The notes beneath the pieces were generated by a model. The model ran no database searches, was not told the origin of the DNA, and saw nothing but the letters and a program-made list of their open reading frames with translations. Below are positions 13,983 to 20,897 of a DNA stretch of 20,897 nucleotides, piece after piece. The DNA comes from Clostridiaceae bacterium (GTDB lineage: Bacteria; Bacillota; Clostridia; Oscillospirales; Acutalibacteraceae), in the NCBI GenBank assembly GCA_016293225.1, contig JAEDEQ010000029.1:1-20897 (forward strand), written 5' to 3'. The first letter of the stretch is position 1. Every line of letters begins with the position of its first letter. The translations under genes were made by a program, and so were the position numbers.

Positions 13983-15416
13983 ATGACGTTTCTGATAATA
14001 CTGCTCATCGCTTTGGTCGTTTTCATTGCTGTTATCAACATCAATGCTCTGAGAATCAAAACGCCGGAGCTTAACACGAGCATGAAAAGCAAAAGCATTG
14101 AGGTCAACACCGACCTTGCAGCAGAAAATCTTGCAAAAATGATTCGCTGCAAAACCGTTTCAAGCAAAGACGAAGCAAAGGTTGACAAAAGCGAATTTGA
14201 AAAATTCCGTTCGCTGCTGCAGGAGCTTTATCCCTCTGTTTACGCCAGAAGCGAAAAGGAGGATATCGCCGGAGGCCTGCTTTTCCGAATCAAAGGTAAA
14301 AGCAGTTCCTCGCCGTCGGTGCTTATGGCACACTTTGACGTTGTTCCGGTAGACGCTGAAAAATGGAGCGCCGACCCGTTCGGCGGAGAAAAAAGGGACG
14401 GGTTCCTTTGGGGACGCGGAACGCTTGACACAAAGTGCAGCCTGTTCGGCATCATGGAAAGCGCCGAAGCCCTGCTTGACGCCGGCTTTGTTCCGGAAAA
14501 CGACATTTACCTTTCCTTCGGCTGCAACGAAGAGATTGCCGGAGACTGCGCTCCCACAATAGTCAAAACGCTCAAGGAAAGGGGCATTTCTCCTGCATTC
14601 GTGCTCGATGAGGGCGGAACAATTCTTTCAGGCAGCAGCAAATATTTTCCGCATGACATTGCCGTTGTCGGTATTGCCGAAAAAGGGCCGATGGACGTTG
14701 AGCTTACCGTCAAAGGCGAAAGCGGACATTCGTCGCAGCCGCCGGTACACACGGCGGTAGGAATGCTTGCAAAGGATATTTCAAAAATCGAGAACCGCCA
14801 GTTCCCGATGAAAATGAACTATGCAGTCAAGGCAATGTTCAAAGCAATTGCTCCTCACACTCCGTATGTCGGAAAGCTTATACTCGGAAACCTCTGGTGC
14901 TTTTCACCGCTTATCAAGGTATTCTGCAAGCGTAACAAGACAGCGGCTGCGCTTTTTAGAACCTCAATGGCCTTTACCCAGCTTGAGGGCAGCAAGGGCG
15001 CAAATGTCCTTCCCGCCGAAGCAAAGGCAATAGTCAACATCCGCCTTTCCGAGGGAGAAACGCCGGCAAGCGCCATTGAGCATATGAGAAAGGCCGCAAA
15101 CGACCCGGAGCTTTCGTTCCGGATAGTCAACTATTCCAACCCGACCCCCTGTGCAAAGGCAAGCGGAAAATATTGGGACGCGATTGCGGATTCAATCGAC
15201 AGGAACTTCACAAATACCGTTGTTTCGCCGTATCTCATGATGGGCGGCACGGATTCGAGATTCTTCAATGAAATTGCGACCGAAATATATAAATTTGCTC
15301 CTACGCTCACCGGCGGCGGATTGCTGAAAACAATACACAGCAATGACGAACGGATAAGAATAGACAACATTGAGCCGCTCATCGGTTTCTACACCGACCT
15401 TATGAAAAAGCTATAA
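13983..15416 (+). CDS. Membrane-anchored M20 family metallopeptidase (carboxypeptidase/PM20D1-like)
   Basis: A 477-aa M20 peptidase with one N-terminal membrane helix (residues 2-22). Di-zinc site residues are visible: H117 and D119 in MAHFDVVPV, the bridging D149 in GRGTLDTKCS, the base/ligand pair E183-E184 in GCNEEIAGD, D209 in VLDEGG, and a C-terminal His in TIHSNDER. The lid or dimerisation domain occupies about 235-355. The closest named relatives are the CPS1/PM20D1 carboxypeptidases and N-acyl-amino-acid hydrolases, judged from WSADPFGGEKRDGFLWGRG. Because the helix is at the very N-terminus, the catalytic domain may face either side of the membrane. The start has GAGG 8 nt upstream. 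It follows two membrane genes after a hairpin, which suggests hydrolysis of whatever they carry. Confidence 0.9.
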   Translation: MTFLIILLIALVVFIAVININALRIKTPELNTSMKSKSIEVNTDLAAENLAKMIRCKTVSSKDEAKVDKSEFEKFRSLLQELYPSVYARSEKEDIAGGLLFRIKGKSSSSPSVLMAHFDVVPVDAEKWSADPFGGEKRDGFLWGRGTLDTKCSLFGIMESAEALLDAGFVPENDIYLSFGCNEEIAGDCAPTIVKTLKERGISPAFVLDEGGTILSGSSKYFPHDIAVVGIAEKGPMDVELTVKGESGHSSQPPVHTAVGMLAKDISKIENRQFPMKMNYAVKAMFKAIAPHTPYVGKLILGNLWCFSPLIKVFCKRNKTAAALFRTSMAFTQLEGSKGANVLPAEAKAIVNIRLSEGETPASAIEHMRKAANDPELSFRIVNYSNPTPCAKASGKYWDAIADSIDRNFTNTVVSPYLMMGGTDSRFFNEIATEIYKFAPTLTGGGLLKTIHSNDERIRIDNIEPLIGFYTDLMKKL

Positions 15417-15471
15417 TTCTAAATGGAGATTAAGTGTTTTTTGTAGAATTTATTAATTTTGCTTTAAGACC

Positions 15472-15500
15472 TTGACATAACCCTTTTGTGGTGTTATATT
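15472..15500 (+). promoter_or_regulatory. Sigma-A-type promoter for the lysine riboswitch-dap operon
   Basis: TTGACA (15472-15477, exact consensus), a 17-nt spacer and TATATT (15495-15500), with an extended -10 TG one base upstream. The transcription start would fall near 15507, just before the P1 helix of the riboswitch. Confidence 0.88.
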
Positions 15501-15519
15501 GTTAAACAACCGAATATTA

Positions 15520-15695
15520 CAATCAAAGATAGAGGCGCATCGTCTCATCAGTAGCCGCGGCAAAACCGGATTCTCGCAAAAATCCGCCGGCGGTGAAAGG
15601 GAGCGTTGCCGAAAGGAGCTTTGGCGGAAGCTTTCTTGGGCACATGAAATAAGATTCATGTGACTGTCGCATTTTGCGGAGTGCTATTATAATTG
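15520..15695 (+). ncRNA. Lysine riboswitch (L box) aptamer
   Basis: The conserved core of the lysine aptamer can be read in order: AGAGGCGC (15531-15538), CAGTA (15549-15553), GGTGAAAGGGAGC (15592-15604), TTGCCGAAAGGAG (15606-15618), CTTGGG (15635-15640), GACTGTCGC (15662-15670) and GCGGAGTGCTATT (15676-15688). P1 can be drawn as GATAG (15528-15532) with CTATT (15684-15688), plus CAAT (15520-15523) with ATTG (15692-15695). It senses free lysine and controls the diaminopimelate operon beginning with dapA. Together with the promoter and terminator it explains the 429-nt gap between the M20 gene and dapA. Confidence 0.96.
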
Positions 15696-15746
15696 TCAAA
15701 ATCATTACAGGGTATTGTTGTATGAATTGAACAGTATTATAATGGC
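15683..15746 (+). promoter_or_regulatory. Antiterminator pairing of the lysine riboswitch
   Basis: GCTATTATAAT (15683-15693), the 3' strand of P1, can pair over 11 positions with ATTATAATGGC (15736-15746), which includes the left arm of the terminator. The pairing contains one G-U. It is incompatible with both P1 and the terminator, as expected for the lysine-free ON state. Confidence 0.7.
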
Positions 15747-15772
15747 CGATGCGATGCAGTCGGTCATTTTTT
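15741..15772 (+). terminator. Lysine-dependent intrinsic terminator before dapA
   Basis: AATGGCCGA (15741-15749) pairs with TCGGTCATT (15760-15768), with an inner TGC/GCA extension. T-rich sequence (ATTTTTTATT) runs through and after the 3' arm. It is located 45 nt downstream of the aptamer and about 75 nt before the dapA start, as expected for an expression platform that stops transcription when lysine is abundant. Confidence 0.88.
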
Positions 15773-15845
15773 ATTGCAATATATCGGAAAAATACTGCTG
15801 CCCGGTGTGATTAAAAGGCGGCGCAAGCAAAGGAGTTTTTTAAGC

Positions 15846-16736
15846 ATGAAAACAAAATCTGTCTTTAAGGGAGCGGCAACTGCTCTTGTAACACCGCTTA
15901 ACGAAAACGGAATTGATTATGAAAACTTTGAAAGACTTCTCAACTGGCAGGTTGAAGAGGGTATCAACGCCCTTGTTATCTGCGGAACTTCAGGTGAGGG
16001 TTCAACACTTTCTGACGAAGAACACAGAGCCGCCCTTAAATTTGCCTATGACGTTGTTGGCAAAAGAGTCCCCATGATTGCGGGAACAGGTTCAAACGAC
16101 ACGGCCTATGCGATTGAACTTACAAAATTTGCCTGCGAAGTCGGCTATGACGCAATGCTTGTTGTCACGCCTTATTACAACAAGGCAACGCAAAACGGTC
16201 TTGTTAAGATGTTTGAAACAATTGCAGACGCTTCAACAAAGCCGATTATTCTTTATAACGTTCCGTCAAGAACAGGCGTTAACATTGAGCCTGAAACCTA
16301 TGCAAGGCTTGCCGAACACCCAATGATTACAGGCATCAAGGAAGCAAACGGAAATATTGCAAAAATTGTTGAAACAAAGGCGCTTGTCGGAGATAAGCTT
16401 GACATCTGGTCGGGCAACGATGATCAGATTGTTCCGATTCTTGCTGCCGGCGGCAGCGGAGTTATTTCCGTGCTTTCAAATGTTCTTCCGAAAAAGACGG
16501 TTGAGCTTTGCAACAAGTTTTTCGCAGGCGATGTAAAGGGCAGTATGGATATGCAGTGCGAAATGTTTGACCTTATAAAGGCTCTTTTCTGCGAGGTTAA
16601 CCCGATTCCGGCCAAGGCTGCCGTTGCGGCTTTGGGCTATTGCGAAAACTATGTTCGTCTGCCTCTTACTCCGATGGAAAAGCAGCATGAAGAAGTTCTT
16701 CTTGAATGTATGCGAAAGCAGGGACTGAAGGTTTAA
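15846..16736 (+). CDS. dapA: 4-hydroxy-tetrahydrodipicolinate synthase
   Basis: DapA of 296 aa, a TIM-barrel class I aldolase that condenses pyruvate with aspartate semialdehyde, the first committed step towards diaminopimelate and lysine. The Schiff-base Lys is K165 in ITGIKEANGN. Y137 (ILYNVPSRTG) and Y110/Y111 (VTPYYNK) belong to the proton relay, T48 is in CGTSGEGSTL, and R142 binds the substrate carboxylate. Length is typical. The start at 15846 has AAAGGAG about 10 nt upstream; an in-frame ATG at 15774 lies next to the terminator and would add a non-homologous N-terminus. First gene of the operon behind the lysine riboswitch. Confidence 0.97.
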   Translation: MKTKSVFKGAATALVTPLNENGIDYENFERLLNWQVEEGINALVICGTSGEGSTLSDEEHRAALKFAYDVVGKRVPMIAGTGSNDTAYAIELTKFACEVGYDAMLVVTPYYNKATQNGLVKMFETIADASTKPIILYNVPSRTGVNIEPETYARLAEHPMITGIKEANGNIAKIVETKALVGDKLDIWSGNDDQIVPILAAGGSGVISVLSNVLPKKTVELCNKFFAGDVKGSMDMQCEMFDLIKALFCEVNPIPAKAAVAALGYCENYVRLPLTPMEKQHEEVLLECMRKQGLKV

Positions 16737-16826
16737 GCCGCGTGCCGCGTTGTTATAAGGCGCACAACACTTCGGCGGAAAATTTCACCATATGCAGCTT
16801 GTGCATTGGAAAAGGAATGGTAAAAA

Positions 16827-17570
16827 ATGATGAGAATAATTGTTAACGGCGCAGGCGGAAGAATGGGTCAGGTGCTTTGCTCTTTGATTGAAAAAAACGA
16901 GGGAAAGGAAATTGCCGCAAGGGTAAGCGCCGAATTTGAAACCGACAGCGAAAACTTAATTTTTAAAAATATAAATGAGTTTTGCGGTGAGGCCGACATA
17001 ATCATTGATTTTTCTCACCACAGCGCAACAAACGATATTTGCGATTACGCGATAGAGCACAGCTTGCCGCTTATTATTTCAACAACGGGTCAGACCGAAG
17101 AGGAAACGGCAAAAATTGAAGAAACGGCAAAAAAAGTTCCCGTTTTCAAAAGCGGAAACATGGCGCTCGGCGTTGCGCTTGTCGGCTGTCTTGCAAAAAT
17201 TGCCGCAAAGGCTTTCCCCGATGCCGACATTGAAATTGTTGAAAAGCATCACAACCGCAAGCTTGATGTTCCGAGCGGAACGGCCTTGCTCCTTGCCGAC
17301 GCAATCAAAACCGTCCGTCCCGAAAGCACCTATAACATCGGCAGGCACGAAAACGGCAAAAGAACAAAGCAGGAAATCGGAATTCATTCAATAAGAATGG
17401 GCGGCGAGGTAGGAACGCACGAAATTATCTTTGCAACCGATTCCCAGGTTATTACAATTACGCATCAGTCGGAAAACAGAGCCCTTTTTGCTGACGGAGC
17501 ACTTTCGGCAGCCGACTTTTTAATAAAGCAGGCTCCGGGATTTTATAACATGGACGATATTCTTGAATGA
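16827..17570 (+). CDS. dapB: 4-hydroxy-tetrahydrodipicolinate reductase
   Basis: DapB of 247 aa, the NAD(P)H-dependent reductase that follows DapA. The Rossmann motif VNGAGGRMGQ is at residues 6-15. The family signature EKHHNRKLDVPSGTA (139-153) contains the catalytic H141 and K145. The C-terminus keeps the usual GFYNMDDIL ending. Two adjacent ATG codons (16827 and 16830) could start it; AAAAGGA lies about 10 nt upstream. The 90-nt gap after dapA holds short inverted repeats but no T-tract, so the operon probably continues. The dapH start is 13 nt downstream of the stop. Confidence 0.96.
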   Translation: MMRIIVNGAGGRMGQVLCSLIEKNEGKEIAARVSAEFETDSENLIFKNINEFCGEADIIIDFSHHSATNDICDYAIEHSLPLIISTTGQTEEETAKIEETAKKVPVFKSGNMALGVALVGCLAKIAAKAFPDADIEIVEKHHNRKLDVPSGTALLLADAIKTVRPESTYNIGRHENGKRTKQEIGIHSIRMGGEVGTHEIIFATDSQVITITHQSENRALFADGALSAADFLIKQAPGFYNMDDILE

Positions 17571-17583
17571 ATGGAGAAAAAAT

Positions 17584-18276
17584 ATGGACGCTTATGAAAT
17601 TATTGAATACATTTCAAAATCAGAAAAGAAAACTCCCGTGAAGCTTTATATCAAAGAAAAAGAAAGCATTGATTACGGCAGTTCAAAGGTTTTCGGCGCA
17701 GGCGACAAGATAGTCTTCGGCGAATGGAACGAGCTTAAAACCATTCTTGAAGAAAACAAGGACAAAATTGAAGATGTTGTGATTGAAAACGACAGAAGAA
17801 ACAGCGGTATTCCTATGCTCGATATCAAGGATATCACTGCAAGAATTGAGCCGGGTGCAATTATCCGTGAGCAGGTTGAAATCGGAAAGAACGCGGTTAT
17901 TATGATGGGTGCAATTCTCAATATCGGAGCAGTTGTCGGCGAGGGCACAATGATTGACATGGGCGCCGTCCTCGGCGGCAGAGCAACGGTCGGCGCACAC
18001 TGCCATATCGGTGCAGGAGCAGTTCTTGCAGGAGTTATTGAGCCGGCAAGCGCAACCCCTGTTATTGTTGAGGACAATGTTCTTGTCGGCGCAAACGCAG
18101 TTGTTGTTGAGGGTGTTCATGTCGGCAAAAATGCGGTGGTCGCCGCCGGAGCGGTTGTTCTTGAAGATGTTCCCGAAAACGCTGTTGTTGCCGGAACACC
18201 TGCAAGGGTTATCAAAATGAAAGACGAAAAGACAAGTGCAAAAACCGCTCTTCTTGACGCATTGAGAAATATCTGA
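17584..18276 (+). CDS. dapH: Tetrahydrodipicolinate N-acetyltransferase
   Basis: DapH of 230 aa transfers acetyl from acetyl-CoA to tetrahydrodipicolinate, opening the acetylase branch. The N-terminal alpha/beta domain (1-85) starts MDAYEIIEYISKSEKKTPVK, as in Bacillus DapH. A left-handed beta-helix of hexapeptide repeats follows (about 88-205), with the family segment MIDMGAVLGGRATVGAHCHIG (123-143) and a C-terminal helix. The acetyl rather than succinyl version is indicated by the short length, the N-terminus and the neighbouring aminotransferase and M20 genes. The start at 17584 has GGAG upstream; an earlier in-frame ATG at 17563 lies inside dapB. Confidence 0.95.
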   Translation: MDAYEIIEYISKSEKKTPVKLYIKEKESIDYGSSKVFGAGDKIVFGEWNELKTILEENKDKIEDVVIENDRRNSGIPMLDIKDITARIEPGAIIREQVEIGKNAVIMMGAILNIGAVVGEGTMIDMGAVLGGRATVGAHCHIGAGAVLAGVIEPASATPVIVEDNVLVGANAVVVEGVHVGKNAVVAAGAVVLEDVPENAVVAGTPARVIKMKDEKTSAKTALLDALRNI

Positions 18277-18288
18277 GAGGTTAATTAA

Positions 18289-19548
18289 ATGAACGACTAT
18301 ACTCTTCCTTTTAATGAGGAAAAAATAAGAGGAATTGAAAAGACTTTTAAAACGCCGTTTTATCTTTATGATGAAAAAGGTATTGTTCAGTGCGTTGAAA
18401 AAATTAAAAAAGCTTTTTCATGGAATAAAGGCTTCAAGGAATATTTCGCAGTCAAGGCAACGCCCAATCCTGCAATACTCAGAATTCTTCATTCTCTCGG
18501 CTGCGGTCTTGACTGTGCAAGCAGCACAGAGCTGATGCTGGCGCAAAAAATCGGCGTAACGGGCAGCGAAATTATGTTCAGCTCGAACGATACGCCGAAA
18601 GAAGATTATATTCTTGCAAAAAAAGTCGGCGCAATAATCAACCTTGATGATTGCAGCCACATTGATTTTCTTGCCCAAAACGCAGGAATACCCGAAACGG
18701 TTTGCTTCAGATATAATCCGGGTACGGACTTTATTGTTCAAAACGACATCATGGGTCAGCTCAAGCAGTCAAAATTCGGCATGACAAAAAAGCAGCTTCT
18801 GGAAAGCGTTAAAAAGCTTTCAAAAATGGGTGCAAAAAAATTCGGCGTTCACGCAATGCTCGCTTCATGCGCACTTAATGAGGATTATTATCCCACCCTT
18901 GCAAAGGAGCTGTTTTCTCTTGCGCTTGAAATCAAGAAAGAGACAGGTGTTGCGCTTTCGTTTGTTAACCTTTCGGGCGGAATCGGAATCCCATATAAGC
19001 CCGAGGAAACTGCTGTTGATATTTTGAAAATAGGCAAAAAGGTTGGAGAGGTTTATAAGAATATTATTGAAGCAAACGGAATGGAGCTTTCAATTTTTAC
19101 GGAAATGGGAAGATTTGTAACCGGGCCTTACGGCTACCTTGTTTCAACTGTGCTTCATGAAAAGAGCACATATAAAAACTATCTCGGTCTTGACGCTTCG
19201 GCCTGCGATCTTATGCGCCCTGCAATCTACGGTGCATATCACCACATCACCCTCCTCGGCAAGGAAAACGCGCCAAAGGATACCATGTATGACGTTACCG
19301 GCTCCCTTTGCGAAAACAACGACAAGTTCGCCGTTGACAGAATGCTCCCGAAAGCTCAAATCGGCGATATTGCCGTCATTCATGACGCAGGCGCCCACGG
19401 CTATTCAATGGGCTATAACTATAACGGAAAGCTGAAATGCGCAGAGCTTCTTTTGGAAAAAGACGGAAACGTAAAAATTATCAGAAGAGCGCAAAAGCCG
19501 GAGGATTATTTTGCAACGCTTGATATTTTTCCGGAATTTCGCGAATGA
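18289..19548 (+). CDS. lysA: Diaminopimelate decarboxylase (divergent subfamily)
   Basis: A 419-aa fold-type III PLP decarboxylase that converts meso-diaminopimelate to lysine. PLP Lys is K56 in EYFAVKATPNP. Further landmarks are LDCASSTEL (74-82), the Gly-rich LSGGIGIPY (228-236) and the active-site CE pair at C341-E342 (GSLCENND). Several positions differ from typical LysA: FGVHAMLAS (H188) instead of the HxHxGS motif, TEMGRFVTGP (272 region) instead of EPGR, and HDAGAHGYSMGYNYNG near the end. These agree with a LysA subfamily I recall from Clostridia and Bacteroidetes. Another substrate such as carboxynorspermidine or an amino acid is possible, but the dap context argues for diaminopimelate. 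GAGAGG lies 8 nt before the ATG. Confidence 0.88.
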   Translation: MNDYTLPFNEEKIRGIEKTFKTPFYLYDEKGIVQCVEKIKKAFSWNKGFKEYFAVKATPNPAILRILHSLGCGLDCASSTELMLAQKIGVTGSEIMFSSNDTPKEDYILAKKVGAIINLDDCSHIDFLAQNAGIPETVCFRYNPGTDFIVQNDIMGQLKQSKFGMTKKQLLESVKKLSKMGAKKFGVHAMLASCALNEDYYPTLAKELFSLALEIKKETGVALSFVNLSGGIGIPYKPEETAVDILKIGKKVGEVYKNIIEANGMELSIFTEMGRFVTGPYGYLVSTVLHEKSTYKNYLGLDASACDLMRPAIYGAYHHITLLGKENAPKDTMYDVTGSLCENNDKFAVDRMLPKAQIGDIAVIHDAGAHGYSMGYNYNGKLKCAELLLEKDGNVKIIRRAQKPEDYFATLDIFPEFRE

Positions 19549-19561
19549 AAGGGAATCGGAA

Positions 19562-20698
19562 ATGGAACAGTTTCTCAACACTTCGCTGTATAATTTAAAG
19601 CGAAGCGCCATAAGAGTGTTCAGCCAAAAGGCGAAAGAGACTCCCGGCTGTATTGCTCTTACTCTCGGTGAGCCCGATTTTGAAACGCCAGAAAACATAC
19701 GCGCCGCGGCAAAGCTTTCGCTTGACAGCGGCAATACGCATTATATTCAAAACAACGGAAGCGCCGCTTTGCTTGAAGCTGTCAGTCTGTTTGAAAAGGA
19801 AAAAAACGGCGTTAATTATTCGCCCGATGAGATTATCATAACAACAGGCGCAACCGAGGCTTTGTTCACCGCGCTTTTCGGCGTGCTCAATCCGGGCGAT
19901 GAAGTGCTTGTGCCCGAGCCTGCTTTCGGCCTTTACGAATCAATTATAACAATGTGCCGGGGGAAATATGTTGCGCTTGACACAAGCCGAAACGGCTTTC
20001 AAATTTCGCGGCAGATGCTTGAAAAAGCCGTAACGGACAAAACGAAAGCGATAATTTTGAACTCGCCGAACAATCCGACGGGCTGCGTTTTAAACAGAGA
20101 AAGCCTTGAAAATGTTTATAATGCCGTTAAAGGCAGAAACATTTTTGTTCTTTGCGATGATGTTTACCGTCAGCTTGTTTATGATGATGACTATGAAAGC
20201 TTCAGCAGTTTTCAGGATTTAAAAAAGCAGCTTCTTGTTGTTCAAAGCTTTTCAAAACCGTATGCCATGACAGGTTGGAGAATGGGCTATCTTTTGGCGG
20301 AGCTTGAAGTTAAGCGCAGGCTTGAGCTTGTGCACCAGTTCACGGTTGTTTCAACCGCTTCGTTTTCGCAAAAGGCCTGCATTGAAGCGCTCAAGACCGA
20401 TGTTACTCCGATGCTTGAGGTATACCGCAAAAGGCGCAGCTTTGTGCTTTCGAGACTTAAGGAAATCGGTCTTGAAACAGTGACGCCTATGGGCGGCTTT
20501 TATGCTTTTCCGTCAATTGAAAGGTTCGGAATACCGTCCGGTGAATTTTGCACAAGAATGATTGAGCAGGCAGGTCTTGCCGCAACGCCCGGCTTCTGCT
20601 TCGGAAGCGATAAACACATCAGGCTGACGTATTGCTACGGTGACGAACAGCTTGAAGAAGGTATGAACCGTCTTGAAAGTTTTGTAAAATCATTATAA
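19562..20698 (+). CDS. patA: Class I/II aminotransferase, probable N-acetyl-LL-diaminopimelate aminotransferase
   Basis: A 378-aa fold-type I PLP aminotransferase. PLP Lys is K232 in SFSKPYAMTGWRMGY; N171 (NSPNNPTG), D199 and Y202 (CDDVYRQLVYD) bind the cofactor, and a substrate-carboxylate Arg lies in HIRLTYCYG near the C-terminus. The generic family covers many amino acids. The location between dapH/lysA and an M20 amidohydrolase makes it the transaminase for N-acetyl-2-amino-6-oxopimelate, as PatA in Bacillus. The start at 19562 has AAAGGGA upstream and follows lysA by 13 nt; an earlier in-frame ATG at 19511 lies within lysA. The substrate assignment is by context. Confidence 0.85.
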   Translation: MEQFLNTSLYNLKRSAIRVFSQKAKETPGCIALTLGEPDFETPENIRAAAKLSLDSGNTHYIQNNGSAALLEAVSLFEKEKNGVNYSPDEIIITTGATEALFTALFGVLNPGDEVLVPEPAFGLYESIITMCRGKYVALDTSRNGFQISRQMLEKAVTDKTKAIILNSPNNPTGCVLNRESLENVYNAVKGRNIFVLCDDVYRQLVYDDDYESFSSFQDLKKQLLVVQSFSKPYAMTGWRMGYLLAELEVKRRLELVHQFTVVSTASFSQKACIEALKTDVTPMLEVYRKRRSFVLSRLKEIGLETVTPMGGFYAFPSIERFGIPSGEFCTRMIEQAGLAATPGFCFGSDKHIRLTYCYGDEQLEEGMNRLESFVKSL

Positions 20699-20712
20699 AA
20701 ACGGAGATAGCT

Positions 20713-20897
20713 ATGACTGACGAACAGATTTTGAAATTCGCCGATGAAGTCTTTGACGAAGCGGTTTCGATAAGGCGAAAGCTTCACGAAACCCCTGAGC
20801 TTGGCAACATGGAAAAAGAAACAACAAAGCTCATTGTTTCCATGCTTGAAAGCAGCGGTATTGAGGTGCTGCGCCCTCTTGAAACGGGAGCGGTCGG
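20713..20897 (+). CDS. dapL: M20 amidohydrolase, probable N-acetyldiaminopimelate deacetylase (partial)
   Basis: The first 61 codons of a gene that continues beyond the right edge. It begins MTDEQILKFADEVFDEAVSI and shows the M20D amidohydrolase opening IRRKLHETPELGNMEKETT, followed by IVSMLESSGIEVLRPLETG. The start has GGAG 6 nt upstream and lies 14 nt after the aminotransferase stop. M20D enzymes include N-acetyldiaminopimelate deacetylase, hippurate hydrolase and IAA-amino acid hydrolases. The metal-site residues are beyond the window. The deacetylase call comes from its place after dapH and patA, where this step is still missing. Confidence 0.75.
   Translation, partial: MTDEQILKFADEVFDEAVSIRRKLHETPELGNMEKETTKLIVSMLESSGIEVLRPLETGAV

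Noticed and set aside
15415..15450. AATTCTA/TAGAATT inverted repeat after the M20 peptidase gene as terminator
   Set aside because: A 7-bp A/T-rich stem with a 22-nt loop would be unstable; no convincing terminator for this gene is seen before the dap promoter.
15453..15705. Two minus-strand frames of 60-68 codons in the gap before dapA
   Set aside because: They overlap the promoter and the lysine riboswitch, which fully explain the sequence conservation there.
16737..16826. Regulatory RNA or terminator between dapA and dapB
   Set aside because: Only short inverted repeats (GTTGT/ACAAC, ATGCA/TGCAT) without a T-tract or any known motif.
17683..18120. Cys/Asn-rich minus-strand frame
   Set aside because: Antisense of the hexapeptide-repeat region of dapH; the periodic composition is a by-product of the beta-helix repeats.

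Overview
The window looks like chromosomal DNA of a Gram-positive, endospore-forming (or ancestrally spore-forming) member of the Clostridia, probably a gut Oscillospiraceae/Ruminococcaceae relative. This is inferred from strong GGAGG-type ribosome binding sites, a SpoIVFB/SpoIVFA-like gene pair, a classical Firmicutes lysine riboswitch, the rplS-lepB-rbgA gene order, and an intracellular GH95 alpha-L-fucosidase. I see no mobile element, CRISPR array, tRNA or rRNA. Coding density is high and every gene appears intact except the last, which runs off the right edge.

Layout. (1) 29-2915, plus strand: a GH95 glycoside hydrolase and a small VOC/glyoxalase-fold protein, closed by a hairpin terminator shared with the convergent genes. 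(2) 2972-4409, minus strand: two tandem MgtC/SapB-family membrane proteins behind a promoter and a structured leader. (3) 4610-6587, minus strand: rplS, lepB and rbgA, driven by a promoter at 6716-6744, with a long leader and a terminator-like hairpin between rplS and lepB. (4) 6769-10835, minus strand: M23 peptidase (SpoIVFA position), SpoIVFB-like site-2 protease, a TIGR03960-type radical SAM protein and a TIGR03936/DUF2344 protein; the genes are overlapping or tightly packed and a sigma-E-like promoter can be proposed in front. (5) 10907-12265, minus strand: a TrkH/KtrB potassium channel-transporter subunit, with a promoter divergent from region 6. (6) 12450-15416, plus strand: a DUF5058 membrane protein, an uncharacterised second membrane protein, and a membrane-anchored M20 metallopeptidase. 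(7) 15472-20897, plus strand: a promoter, lysine riboswitch and terminator, then dapA, dapB, dapH, lysA, a class I/II aminotransferase (patA-like) and the start of an M20 amidohydrolase (dapL-like).

How the genes work together. Region 7 encodes the acetylase branch of meso-diaminopimelate/lysine synthesis from aspartate semialdehyde onward, apart from DapF epimerase, which is not in the window. It sits under a lysine-sensing transcriptional switch for which I can draw both the terminator and a mutually exclusive 11-bp antiterminator. Region 4 combines a probable sporulation protease pair with two conserved proteins of unknown biochemical role. Region 6 is the best candidate for an undescribed system: two unknown multi-pass membrane proteins whose genes are almost fused (2-nt gap), followed by a membrane-tethered peptidase, all downstream of a dedicated promoter.
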